Below, one piece after another: positions 34,870-45,183 of a stretch of DNA of 64,000 nt (its first letter is position 1; each line of letters begins with the position of its first letter). This DNA comes from Prorocentrum cordatum (lineage: Eukaryota > Sar > Dinophyceae > Prorocentrales > Prorocentraceae), in the NCBI GenBank assembly GCA_963575745.1, contig CAUYUJ010003914.1:506501-570500 (forward strand), given 5' to 3'. The notes below the pieces were generated by a model. The model saw only the letters and a list, made by a program, of their open reading frames with translations. It was not told the origin of the DNA and did not search any database. The translations under genes were made by a program, and so were the position numbers.

Positions 34870-35058
34870 TGTTCGGGTTAAACCCCTGCCCCGGGAAAGA
34901 AGGTAGCATGTATCGTAGCACAAGCATCAATCCCATGTAGTGGGGTAGCAGATGGGTGTAGCATTGCATGCAGCACGGACGGCCGGCAGAGCGAGGTAGA
35001 TTTGTTTACCGGCCCTTTTGGCTCAAGCGCAAGGGAGAAAAATCATACTCCCTCAACA
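34870..35058 (+). repeat. 3' LTR of copia element
   Basis: 189 bp, same ends as the 5' LTR. Differs by about seven substitutions and a 6-bp insertion right after the spliced-leader-like word. Its leader-like word at 35009-35027 reads ccggcccttttggctcaag. Confidence 0.85.
35009..35027 (+). promoter_or_regulatory. Spliced-leader-like sequence in 3' LTR
   Basis: Aligns to the dinoflagellate spliced leader with one 2-nt deletion and one substitution over 19 nt. Stronger match than the 5' LTR copy. Confidence 0.6.
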
Positions 35059-35195
35059 AGGAGGAGGAGGAGGAGGAGGAGGAGGAGGAGGAGGAGGAGG
35101 AGGAGGAGGAGGAGGAGGAGGAGGAGGAGGAGGAGGAGGAGGAGGAGGAGGAGGAGGAGGAGGAGGAGGAGGAGAAAGAGAGAGAGAGAGAGAGA
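35059..35195. repeat. (GGA)n microsatellite
   Basis: About 115 bp of pure GGA followed by GA dinucleotides. Continuation of the tract into which the copia element inserted. Confidence 0.95.
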
Positions 35196-35429
35196 GGAGG
35201 ATATGGCAAAAGAACCAGGCGAAGGGAGATGGGCCAGGGCCGCCGCGGGAAAGGGCGGGCGCGAGCGCCAGCTGCGACCGCCCGCGAGGATGGCCGGTGC
35301 AGGCGACGCCGCCTCTGCGCAGCTGGACCGGCGCAGCTATGCAGGCGCAGGCCCTAAGGGAAGAATGAGGAGGAGGAGGAGGAGGAGGAGGCAACAGGTA
35401 GTGGTGGTATGATGATGAGTTCATGCTGC

Positions 35430-35851
35430 TGCTACTGCCGTTGCTGCTGATGATGCTGCTGATGATGATGTTGGTGATGATGTTGTTGATGATGATGGTG
35501 AGATGATGATGCTGCTGATGATGGTCATGCTGCTGCTGATGGTGGCACGACTGATGATGATGCTGATGATGCTGATGATTCTGCTACTGCTTCTGATGCT
35601 GATTCTGCTGATGACGTGGCTGATGCTGATGCTGATGATGATTATGATGACAATGACGATGACGATGATGATGCTGCTGATGATGATGATGATGATGCTG
35701 ATGATGCTGCTGCTGCTCATGATGATGATGATGTCATGCAGATGCTGCTGCTGCTGATTATGAGGATGATGCGGAATTTTGTGCGGAGGCTGAATGTGAT
35801 GCTGTTGATTGAGAGAATGATAGCGGTAACGGTAACGAGTACGATTGGTGT

Positions 35852-35890
<39 letters not shown>

Positions 35891-35922
35891 GGTCGTTCTT
35901 GTTATTGTTCGTGTTCTTGTTA

Positions 35923-35953
<31 letters not shown>

Positions 35954-35994
35954 CGTCGTTGTTGTTGTTGTTGTTGTTGTCGTTGTCGTTGTCG

Positions 35995-36083
<89 letters not shown>

Positions 36084-36085
36084 GA
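35430..36085. repeat. GAT and (GTT)n microsatellites
   Basis: Degenerate GAT/GCT tract at 35430-35760, pure (GAT)n at 35852-35890, then GTT/GTC to a pure (GTT)n block at 35997-36085. Poly-Gln, poly-Leu and poly-Val frames here are artefacts. Confidence 0.9.
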
Positions 36086-36254
36086 ACTCTCATTTCTGGA
36101 AAATAATTCGTTGATCCCCCCTCACTGGTGCATATGGTTTTTTCTGCATCAAAGTGTGCCCCTCGACGCTCGCACCTTGTTTTTTGATATGGAACGTCTT
36201 GGTGCTCAAACTGGGCCAATGCCCCCCCCCCCCCCCCCGGATTACAACAACAAC

Positions 36255-36760
36255 GGCTCCCGCCTGAGATTTCCTCTAAATTTACTCAGGACCCCCGCTC
36301 CTGAGACTTCCTCACGATTGACTCAGGATCGGGTCTCCCGCCTGTGACTTCCTCGCAATTTAGCCAGGACCTCCGCTGCCATCTGAGACTGCCTCACAAT
36401 CTACTCAGGAACGGCGCTCCCGCTTGAGACTTCTTCGCAATTGAATCAAGACTTCCTCGCAATTTAATCAAGACCCCCGCTCCCGCCAGAGAACCCTTCA
36501 CATTTTATTCAGAAATTGCGCTCTCGTCTGTGACTTCCGTGCAGTTTATTCAGAAATCGCGCTTTCGACGCTCAGGAAACACGCTGCGCCAAGAACGCCG
36601 TCACAATCTACTTGGTAATCGCGCTCTCGCCATACTCAGGCATCCTGCTTGAATGTCCCACCCGCCCGACCCGCCCGTCATGGGATCGCCCGCCCGTCGT
36701 GGGCTCCCGACTGAGACTTCCTTCAGGAACGGCGCTTTCGCCTAGGAGTTCCTCGAACGT
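36255..36760 (+). repeat. Degenerate minisatellite, about 45-bp unit
   Basis: Roughly nine copies of a unit built from ctgagacttcctcacaattt, actcaggaac and ggcgctcccgc. Copies vary in length and drift strongly toward the right end. Confidence 0.7.
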
Positions 36761-36942
36761 TCACGCTCATAGCTTCCTGCTCCTCCTCCCTCTCCCTTCT
36801 CCCTCCTCCCTCCTCTCCTCCCTTTTCTCTCCCTCCTCTCTTCCCTCATCATTATGCCTCTCTGCCCTATCCCCTCTCCCTCCTCTCCCTCCTCCCTTCT
36901 CCCTCCCCTCTCCTGCCTCCTCCCTCCCTCTTTTCCCCCCCC

Positions 36943-36973
<31 letters not shown>

Positions 36974-37354
36974 TTCTCGACCTTTTTTTTGTTCTCTCTC
37001 TCTCTCTCTCTCCCTCTCTGCCTCCAATCAACCGCCCCCCTCTTCGTTCCTTCTCTCCTGTCGTTTTCCCTTTTCCTTCGTCCCTCCCCCTCCCTTCCTC
37101 CCACTCTCCCTCGTTCTCCCCCTCCTCTTTTTGCAGGGACCACACCAATTCCAATGGCGGGCACATGTACGCCCACGAAGGATTGTCCGCCCGCTCAGGT
37201 TTGCCCGCCTGTCTAAGCCCGCCGCCCCCCGCAAAGAGAAATAATCTCCCCAACGGGGGTGTGATCGAAGACAAGAAGGGCGGGTATCGAGGGTGTGGGG
37301 AACTCGTTTTGAATAACACACGGGCAAGTAAGAGCGAACAGTCTTATACTGATT
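36761..37354. other. Pyrimidine-rich tract and short unique sequence
   Basis: 36775-37130 is almost all CTC, CCT and CT on the plus strand and ends ttttgcag at 37136, a good splice-acceptor lookalike. The following 200 bp has a short open frame (TTPIPMAGTCTPTKDCPPAQ) but no recognisable domain. No gene called. Confidence 0.4.
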
Positions 37355-37356
37355 GA

Positions 37357-37396
<40 letters not shown>

Positions 37397-37403
37397 GATG
37401 TTT

Positions 37404-37491
<88 letters not shown>

Positions 37492-37665
37492 GTGTGGTTG
37501 CTGTTTGTTATTGCTGCTGCTGGTGTTGTTGTTGTTGTTGTTGCTGTTGTTGTGGTTGCTATTGTTGTTTTATTTTGTTGCTGCTGCTGTCGTTGTTGCT
37601 GCTGTTGCTGTTGTTGCTGTTGTTGCTGTTGCTGTTGTTGCTGTTGCTGTTGTTGTTGCTGTTGT

Positions 37666-37698
<33 letters not shown>

Positions 37699-37712
37699 GG
37701 TTATGGTTGTTG

Positions 37713-37800
<88 letters not shown>

Positions 37801-37802
37801 GA
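37355..37802. repeat. (GTT)n microsatellite
   Basis: About 450 bp of GTT and GCT triplets with pure blocks at both ends. Forms the left border of the dispersed repeat at 37803. Confidence 0.95.
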
Positions 37803-38802
37803 ACATTATTTATTCTAAAGAATAATTATTGTTGGGCCCCCTGGTGCGCGCCCCCCCTGCGCCGCCTAGGCCGCAGCTACATTTTCATCATTTTCGTGAG
37901 GAAGCCTCAGAAAAGAGGGTGTGTACAGGATCCGGTTGTTTTGTTGTAATCCGCTTTCCCTTGCAAAAAACAATAGAAAATGACATTTCTTGTTCTAATA
38001 TAATCAAATTTCAAGAATCCCTTGCAAAAAATAAGGTAAAGTGGACATTCGCGCGCGCAAGACGAAATCCTTCCAAAACCTTAGTGTTCGCAGCGATTTT
38101 AACATAAAAACATCAAAAAACCAATGGTTTTTCAACAAAAAATTGTCAAAATCTCATCCCGCGCGCTCTTGCGGATTCGTAGGAAACCCAACACTTTTTA
38201 AACATTTCTGTCAAACGGGCTTTTGCGAGCAACTTTTTCGAACTTCTGCAACAACGGTTGCGCACCTGCCAGGGCCATCATCCCTGTCAAATAATACCAT
38301 GCGGGACACATTCGTTTTTTCTTCGCGCGCGCACGCCGAAATCTTCAAACACCATTGGGTTTCTTAAGAATTTCAGCACCGCGTATCATAAAATCGCACG
38401 AATCGCACCGTAGGTCCTCGAAAAACACGTGCACGGATTTTCAAAATTTCTACCCGCGCGCGCTGTCCGAATCCTTAAAAACCAATGGTTTTTCAACATT
38501 TATGTTACATGAGCTCGCGCGAGCTACTTTCGCAAGCTCTTTCAACGGCGTTCGCGCGCCTGCCAGGGGCCACAATCCGCCAGTGTAGTAGCCACGCGCC
38601 AGTGTAGTAGCCACGGTCGTCCGCAGGCCACGAAGTGAAGTGTCCGAACGTCATAGGGCGGGAAGCTGGGTGTGGGTGGTGGCGAAGAGTCGTTTGGAAA
38701 TGTGGTAGCGCTTGAACCGGCCCCCCCACAAAGTGGGGGTATTGGCGGGCGTCGTATGAAAACCCTGGCACTGGTGAGAACGGAGTGTCCCCACGTGCTA
38801 GT
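37803..38802 (+). repeat. TTG-bounded dispersed repeat, copy 1
   Basis: Highly similar to 60236-60998. Begins tgaacattattta-ttctaaagaataattattg and ends ccccacgtgctagtaattg. (TTG)n tracts lie on both sides. It is AT-richer than its surroundings, with caaaaaaccaatggtttttc words at about 38113 and 38474 that can form short hairpins. Copy 1 has about 250 extra bp (38337-38600). Non-coding; no terminal repeats of a known class seen. Confidence 0.75.
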
Positions 38803-38869
38803 AATTGTTGTTGTTGTTGTTGTTGTTGCTGTTGTTGACGAGGGCGTGATTCTGGTACCCCGGGGGTAG

Positions 38870-39860
38870 TTGCGGGGCGGTCGCAAATGCAACCGCGCAG
38901 CGCTCGAACGGGAGCGCCGGTGGGGGGGGGGGCGCAACAAGGCGGAGGGAAGCGCAGCCAATGGCGCAATTGGGCGGGGGAGGGAGGGCGCAACAGGGGG
39001 AGGGGAAGGCGCATGCCATTCTACCCTTGGGGGCGCACTGGGGACGCTCCCTGCAAGCGTTCTACTGGGAATGCTCCCTGGGGTGCACTGGGATCGCGCT
39101 GTGGCGGGCGCTGGGGTCACACTTGGGGCGCTCCTTGGGGTGCATTGGGAGCGCCTTTCAGGGTGCAGTGTGCCATATGGGCGCCATGGGAGCGCATGTG
39201 GAGCGCCCTGGGGGCGCTCCCTGTGGCCGCCCTGGAAGTGCTGGGGCGCACGTGGAGCGCTCCTTGGGAACGCCGTGGAAGCGCCCTGGCAGCGCTCTGG
39301 GTACGTTTCTTGGGAGCTCACTGGCAGCGCCCTGTGCGTGCTCCCTGTCCCGGGGAGCGTTCTGTGAGCGCCCTGGGAGCGCTCCATCGAGTCCGCCATG
39401 CTGAAGCGCACTGGGGGCTCGCTGGGATCGCGTTGGGTGCGCTCCGTGGAGCGGGGGCGCTCCTGGGCACGTTTCCTGGGGATCCGCCGGGGGCGCCCTG
39501 CGAACGCTCCTTGCCAGCGCTCCCTGTGCGCCCTGGGCACGCTCCCTCGGGCGCTCTCCCACTCGGGCGCCCTTGGAACGCGCTGAAGGGCACCCTGGGG
39601 GCACTCCCTGGAGCGTATTTTGGGGAGCCTTGCGATCGCTCCCTGCGTGCCTTGGGTGCGCTTCTTACCTGTGTGTGCCTCGCAGACCCTTCTGTGGGCG
39701 CCGTGGAGGCGCTCCCTGGCGCGCCTTGAGGGCGCCCTGGGCACCCCATGGGTGGGGCGTCCTGGGGGCGCCCTGGGTGCGCCCCATCCGAGCGCAATGC
39801 GGCGCATTTGGATCGCGCTGGGTGCACTCCTCTGAGCGGGGGCGCTCTGGGAACGCTCTG
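38870..39860 (+). repeat. Degenerate GGAGCGC/CTGGG word array
   Basis: About 1 kb of words such as gggagcgccctggg and gcgctccctggggtgc, with a loose period of about 20-24 bp. A second block of the same array is at 42206-42470. All open frames across it are repeat by-products. Confidence 0.7.
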
Positions 39861-41099
39861 GGAAGTCTCGACGCTTCGCGTATCCCCTCCAGCCTGGCGG
39901 TGTTACCACCTGGCTCCTCCTCTCCATGTATTCAAATGTTCTGCGGCTATCGGCTGCGCCTCCCCTCCTCCCCTCCTGAGGCCCTCGACGACTGCTGAGG
40001 TGGGCCGACGACGTGCAGTGTGGCTCTGGCCTAATACCTTTGGGTCACCTCCTGGGGACGAGGTGACCTCTCTCAGCACTGCGTATTGGTACAGTGCTCG
40101 CCTGGGATGGTGGGGGTTTCCGGCCCAAGGCCCACCCCGTACGTTCCACTCGACGCCTTCTGAAGGCTGGTCCTCTTGCCCAGTGGCTGTTCCTTCCACT
40201 TGACAAGCACCGACTGGCTCCTCGACCACCCCCTGCGGGTGGTTCAGGTAAGGCACGCTCCTGCACAAGTGGTTTATCCTTTGGCAGGCCCGGCCTTTCC
40301 ACGACGTGCCCGTTCCGCTATACGGCGCCTTCGCCCTGGAGGACGGCTTCCTGTACAAGTGGTGCATCCTTTGGCAGGTCCGTGCCTCTTCTTGGCAGGC
40401 GTTTCCCGGTTCCCGGCGTTGCCTGCGACATCTGCTTCTTCCTTTGGTAGAGGTTCGCGCTCGCGGACGCCATCGACGTCTTGCCCTTCTGCGATGATCA
40501 GGTGGTGCACTCCTGCCCGCAGTTCCCCCCTGGCGAGTCTCTGAGCACTGGTGGTTGTGACGTGGCCCCCACGCGACGTTCATCCCTGTTTTTGGTGGTG
40601 GTGGTTGTCACTCGGGATTCACGACTTGTCCACCATTGATGGGGTCAGTGACGGCCCGCCTTTGAGCAACTGGTGCTCCGGGAGTGAGGCATCTTTCTTT
40701 TCCCCCCCTTCGTCCCTTCTTCCTGTCGCCCTGTTCAGCGCCCGGCTTCATGGTGCTGGCGCCACGTGCGTCGCCACGTGCGGCTGGCTGTCGACAGGCG
40801 CTCTGCATCTCTTAGGCTTGTTGCCTCCATCTGCCCGTTTTCCCCAATTTGTTCTGCATGTTGCATGTGCGGTCGGCTGTCGACAGTGACAGCTGGGTTC
40901 GCAAATTATCTGGCTCTGTGCCCCAGTCAGCCCGATTGACGCGCCCTCTGGACTCTTCCTTGCGGGCCGCAGATCAAAAAAGTAACCCCTCCAGCTTACT
41001 TCGCTGTTTTTTTTTCTTTCGCTACGGCGCGGCCCGCCCTAGCGTGCTCGGCGTTCGACTTGCTTCGCGCGCCCGCGTGCCAAAAGCGTAACCCCGCCA
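39861..41099. other. No gene recognised
   Basis: Contains two copies of an acaagtggt-tatcctttggcagg word (near 40265 and 40357) and two of gctgtcgacag (near 40790 and 40876). Otherwise unassigned. Confidence 0.45.
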
Positions 41100-42205
41100 G
41101 CCCATCCAGAGACGATGCCGAGAGGATTTGCCTCGATCAGTGAAGTGGGCAGCGCGCAGATGAAAAGTCCCTCTCGGAGCGCTCTTGGGACACTCCTGGG
41201 CCCTCTTGGGGCCGTCTTTGGGCTCTGTTGGGCCTCTCTTGCGTCGCCTCTTGGCGGTCCCGGGGGCCTCTTGGAGCGTTCGGGGGGGCCTCTTGGGCCC
41301 TCTTGGGGGTCTCTTGGCAGGCTATTGGAGGCCTCTGGGGCGCCTCTTGGGGCCTCTTGGGCGCCTCTTGGGCCCTCCTGAGGCGCTCTTGGGAGCCTTG
41401 GGAGCGCTATTGGGGCCATCTTGAAGGACATCGATCAAACAGGAGGGGAACATCAAGTAGCGTTGCCCCTTGGGGCCCCCTGAAAATTTGCGCTTTTGGG
41501 GCGCTCTTGCGGCGGTTTTGGGCGCTTTTGGAGCCGTCGTGGGGCTCTCTTGTGCCGCCTCTGTTGTGCCATCTTGGCCCATCTAGGAACCATCTTGAGG
41601 ATTCACGTGGCCATCCGAAGCGGAAAGGCGAGAAAACAAAATACATTGATCCCCCCAAGGTATTGGAAGGATTTTGTCCTCGTCGGCGCCTCCTGGGGGA
41701 GCTCTTTGGCCACTTGAGCGGTCTTGGGGCCTCTTGGAGCATCATGGGAGCCATCTTGAGGCATCTTTGGGTATCTCGAGCCTTATTGGAGGTCATCTTG
41801 GATTTTCTGAGGCCGCTTAAGGGGGCCATTCGGGGGCCTCTTGGGGGCCTCTCGGGAGCCTGTTGGGGCCCTCTTGGGGCCTCGTCGGGCGCCGGTGGAA
41901 CCCTTTCAGGGGCCTTTGGGGAGGGGGGGGGGTCTCTTGGGGTTATCTGGGAGGCGGTCGGTCGAAAAGGGGAGGGACTCGATTTAGGCCTCCCCTCCTC
42001 GGGGGCCACGATCCTCGTGAGGGGTGGCAGAAAATGGTCCTCCCAATGGCCGAACAAGGAGCCTCCGACACATCGCGGAACCTTCCAAAACAACATCAGG
42101 GAAGGGAGGGGGAGGGTTCCCCTCCCCGAAGGGAACAGGGGTTGTGGGAGAGGAAAGGGACCCTCGTTGGACCACCTGTCGCCCAGAAAGCTGGTGGGGA
42201 TTCGC
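41100..42205 (+). repeat. Dispersed CTTGG module, copy 2
   Basis: Module with ordered parts: ccagcccatccagagacgat, a cttgg array, atcgatcaaacaggagggg, a second array, a spacer with gaagcggaaaggcgagaaaac, more array, and a closing cccctccccgaaggg...ccacctgtcgccc box ending gattcgctg. The same order is seen at 43267-44211, well diverged. Confidence 0.7.
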
Positions 42206-42470
42206 TGGGGGCGCCCTGTGAGCGCTCCTTGCGAGCGCTTCCCGTTCGCCCTCGACGCGCTCCCTGGGGCGCCCTGGGGCCCCAGGGAGAGCGCCCTTGG
42301 AGCGCGATGGGGGCGCTTTCGGAGCGCTCCCATGTCAGCGATCCCGGAGCATTATCTGGAGCACGCTGACTGCGTTCCCTGGAAGCGCCCTGGGAGCGCT
42401 CTGGGAGCGCCCCTGGTACGTTTCATGGGAGCGATTGGGAGCGCTCTTTGAGCGCTCCCTTGGGGGGCAC
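42206..42470 (+). repeat. GGAGCGC word array, second block
   Basis: Same words as 38870-39860 (gagcgctcc, gcgccctggg). It joins directly onto the closing box of the CTTGG module and the hairpin array. Confidence 0.65.
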
Positions 42471-43175
42471 TGGAGCTCTAGTCGGATCTTATTAGAGCTG
42501 TACGCAGCTCTAGTCGTATTCTAGTAGAGCTGCACTCCGTCAGCTCTCGTAGGATTATTAGAGCTGCCCGCAGCTCTAGTAGGACTCTATCCGAGCCGCG
42601 CGCAACTCTAGTAGGATTCTAGTAGAGATTGACGCAGCCCTAGTAATATTCAATAAGAGCTGCACGCAGCTCTCGTAGGATTCTAGAAGAGTTGGACGCA
42701 GCTCTGGTAGGATTCGCTTAGAGCTGCACGCAGCTCTAGTTCGATTCAATTAGGGCTGCACGCAGCTCTAGTAGGATTCAAACTGATCTGCAAGCGGATC
42801 TCGTAGGTTTCTCTCATAGCTGCACACAGCGCTCGTCGGATTCAATTAGAGCTGGACGCAGCTCTAGTAAGGTTCAACTAGAGAGCTACACGCAGTAGAG
42901 CTGCACGCAGCTCTCGTATGATTCAAGTAGAGCTGGACGCATCTCTAGTAATATTCTTTGAGAGATGCACGCAGCTCTATTAGGATTTTATTAGAGCTGC
43001 ACGCAGCTCTCATAGGATTCTTGTAGGAGGTGCGCGCAGCTCTAGTCGGATTCTATTTGTGCTGGGCGCAGGTCTAGTAGGATTATATTCGAGCTCTACG
43101 CAGCTCTAGTAGGATTCTATTAGATCTGCACGCAGCTGTAGTATGATTCCATTAGGGCTGGACGCAGTTCTAGTC
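42471..43175. repeat. Array of about 20 hairpin-forming 32-33 bp units
   Basis: Consensus unit is about agagctgcacgcagctct plus agtaggattctatt. Each unit has a perfect 8-bp inverted repeat (agagctgc / gcagctct) with a 2-nt loop. Units differ by one to six bases, and many changes on one hairpin arm break pairing. No spacers of unique sequence occur, so it is not CRISPR-like. Confidence 0.85.
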
Positions 43176-43243
43176 GAATTGGGGAGGTTTGCTGTAGGAG
43201 GTCGCTTCGCTGGCGCGCACAACCATGTTCTGCTGAGAGTTGA

Positions 43244-44203
43244 ATTGTTGACGCTTCGCGTATCCCCACCAGCCCATCCAGAAACGATGCTCAGGGGAGT
43301 TGAGGTGATCAGGGAAGTCGGGGAGCATGCAGAATAACAAAGGGCGGGGGAAGCTGTCACAGACCCCGAGAGGGGGAGGATGGAAGAGGAGTCGTCGTCG
43401 TCGTCGTCGTCGTCGGAGGAGGAGGAGGAGGAGGAGAGGAGGAGGAGGAGGAGGAGGAGGACGGAGAAGGAGGAAGAATCGGAGGAGGAGGAGGAGGAGG
43501 GGAAGGAGCTTCTTGGGGGTCTTTTGAGGGCCTCTTGGAGGGCTTTTTGGGCGCCTTGGGGCATCTTGGGCGCCTCTTGGGACCCTCTTGAGGCGCTCTG
43601 GGGAGCCTTCGGGGCGCTTTTGGGGCCATCTTGGAGGGAGTCGATCAAACAAGAGGGGGGGTTTAATTAGCGTCCCCCCTCGGAAGCCCCTAAAATCGCC
43701 TCTTGGACCCCTCTTGGAACGCTCTTGGAGTGCTCTTGGGCGCTCTTGGGGCCGTCTTGGGGCTCTTTTGGGGCTCTCTTGGGGCCCTCTTGGGCCATCT
43801 TGGAGCCATCTCCAGGCCTCGGATGGCCATCGGAAGCGAAAAGGCGAGAAAGCAAAAATCATTGATTTTCCTTAGGTTTTGGGACGATTTTGGCCTCTTC
43901 GGGGCCTCCTTGGGGAGCTGTTTGGCCACTTGGAGTTATCTTGGGGCCGTCTTTGGGCTTCTTGGAACCATCTTAGGAGCCATCGTGAGCGATCTTGCGC
44001 TATCTTGAGCCATCTTGGAGCTCATCTTGGGTTCTCTGAGGCGCTCTTGGAGCCGTCTTGGGCCATCTTGGACGCTCTAACTACCCGCGGCCCCCCCCGT
44101 CCAGGTCCAGGGGAGGGGGTAGGGGGAGGGGTAAACCCCTCCCCAAGGGGAAGAGGGAGGGGTGGAAGAGGATCTGCTCTAGACCACCTACGCCCAGAGG
44201 GCT
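43244..44203 (+). repeat. Left arm of long palindrome
   Basis: The 960-bp arm starts at attgttgacgcttcgcg and contains CTTGG module copy 3 (43267 onward), a GTC/GAG microsatellite (43393-43500) and arrays. Its reverse complement is found at 44212-44724 and continues at 51651-52108. The inner 513 bp differ by about one substitution and one 1-nt indel. Confidence 0.9.
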
Positions 44204-44211
44204 GGGATTGT
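44204..44211. other. Centre of palindrome (8-nt loop)
   Basis: The loop is gggattgt between agggct and agccct. It falls exactly at the gctggg-gatt end of the CTTGG module, where other module copies read gctggtgggattcgctg. Confidence 0.85.
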
Positions 44212-44724
44212 AGCCCTCTGGGCGTAGGTGGTCTAGAGCAGATCCTCTTCCACCCCTCCCTCTTCCCCCTTGGGGAGGGGTTTACCCCTCCCCCTACCCC
44301 CTCCCCTGGACCTGGACGGGGGGGGCCGCGGGTAGTTAGAGCGTCCAAGATGGCCCAAGACGGCTCCAAGAGCGCCTCAGAGAACCCAAGATGAGCTCCA
44401 AGATGGCTCAAGATAGCGCAAGATCGCTCACGATGGCTCCTAAGATGGTTCCAAGAAGCCCAAAGACGGCCCCAAGATAACTCCAAGTGGCCAAACAGCT
44501 CCCCAAGGAGGCCCCGAAGAGGCCAAAATCGTCCCAAAACCTAAGGAAAATCAATGATTTTTGCTTTCTCGCCTTTTCGCTTCCGATGGCTATCCGAGGC
44601 CTGGAGATGGCTCCAAGATGGCCCAAGAGGGCCCCAAGAGAGCCCCAAAAGAGCCCCAAGACGGCCCCAAGAGCGCCCAAGAGCACTCCAAGAGCGTTCC
44701 AAGAGGGGTCCAAGAGGCGATTTT
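44212..44724 (-). repeat. Right arm of palindrome, inner part
   Basis: Mirrors 43692-44203. Stops at ggcgatttt, where the tyrosine-recombinase element begins. Confidence 0.9.
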
Positions 44725-44731
44725 GGGTCGG

Positions 44732-44746
44732 AATAACGAAGTTATT
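44732..44746. promoter_or_regulatory. Possible recombinase core site in A1
   Basis: aataac-gaa-gttatt: perfect 6-bp inverted repeat with a 3-nt centre, seven bases from the element end. Repeated at 51095-51109 next to the internal B1/A2 junction. Its form suits a recombinase binding site; function is inferred. Confidence 0.4.
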
Positions 44747-44910
44747 GCTTGGCACAAATCCGCCCGCGCTGTGAACGACCCCGCGGCTGGCCGCGGGGGC
44801 GCCCTCGCTCGGCTGGTCGGCCGCGCGCTGGTCGACCCTCTTCCGCCTCCCGCTCGCGTCGTGTGGTGCAGTGCCGTGCCGTGCTTCCTCCGCCTGGCAC
44901 TGGGGCGGGA

Positions 44911-44918
44911 TATAAATA
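44911..44918 (+). promoter_or_regulatory. TATA-like element in A1
   Basis: tataaata in an otherwise very GC-rich repeat, about 270 bp before the likely Gag ATG; the copy in A2 is at 51274-51281. A candidate promoter of the element. Confidence 0.4.
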
Positions 44919-45183
44919 CCGTGCCGTGTGTCGGGTTTCGGCCCTCCGCCCTCTGGGGGCTTCGCTCGGCCCATAGTGGCTTCCTTGCGGCCCATAGTGG
45001 CTTCGTTGCGGCCCATAGCGGCCTGCTGCGTTCACGTGCCCAATGGGGCCCTCTCTTCTGGTCCATAGTGACCACGAGCTGTCGTTGGCACGCTCTCATT
45101 CGTCACCATGGCGCGCTGGCATGCAAGCGAGCGGGCTTCAGCTGGCGTGGTTCTCGCTCGTGCCCCGTGGCGCTGTGATTGCG

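Larger units (their letters stand above)
28456..35058 (+). mobile_element. Ty1/copia LTR retrotransposon, full-length but frameshifted
   Basis: LTRs at 28456-28638 and 34870-35058 both start tgttcggg and end caaca. They differ by about seven substitutions and one 6-bp indel. Both flanks show aggag, consistent with a 5-bp target duplication, though the GGA tract makes this uncertain. A primer-binding site follows the 5' LTR. Gag, protease, integrase, reverse transcriptase and RNase H follow in copia order. Breaks: TGA after the protease start (30236), frame changes in integrase and before RNase H, and TAG at 34466. The element is therefore probably dead, although readthrough or a frameshift between Gag and Pol is common in the family. 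Confidence 0.9.
44725..45089 (+). repeat. Split direct repeat A1
   Basis: Begins gggtcggaataacgaag and ends gagctgtcgttggc. It holds an inverted repeat near its left end, a TATA-like word at 44911, and three copies of a cggcccatagtggcttc unit (44967-45025). Identical to A2 at 51088-51452. Confidence 0.9.

Noticed and set aside
38870-39927. 461-codon minus-strand frame
   Set aside because: It follows the GGAGCGC word array and has no domain.
42471-43175. CRISPR array
   Set aside because: Units are contiguous and degenerate without unique spacers, no cas genes, and the genome is eukaryotic.
44022-44537. Minus-strand frame identical to a plus-strand frame at 43879-44394 as a duplicated gene
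   Set aside because: It is the mirror image produced by the palindrome, within the CTTGG module.
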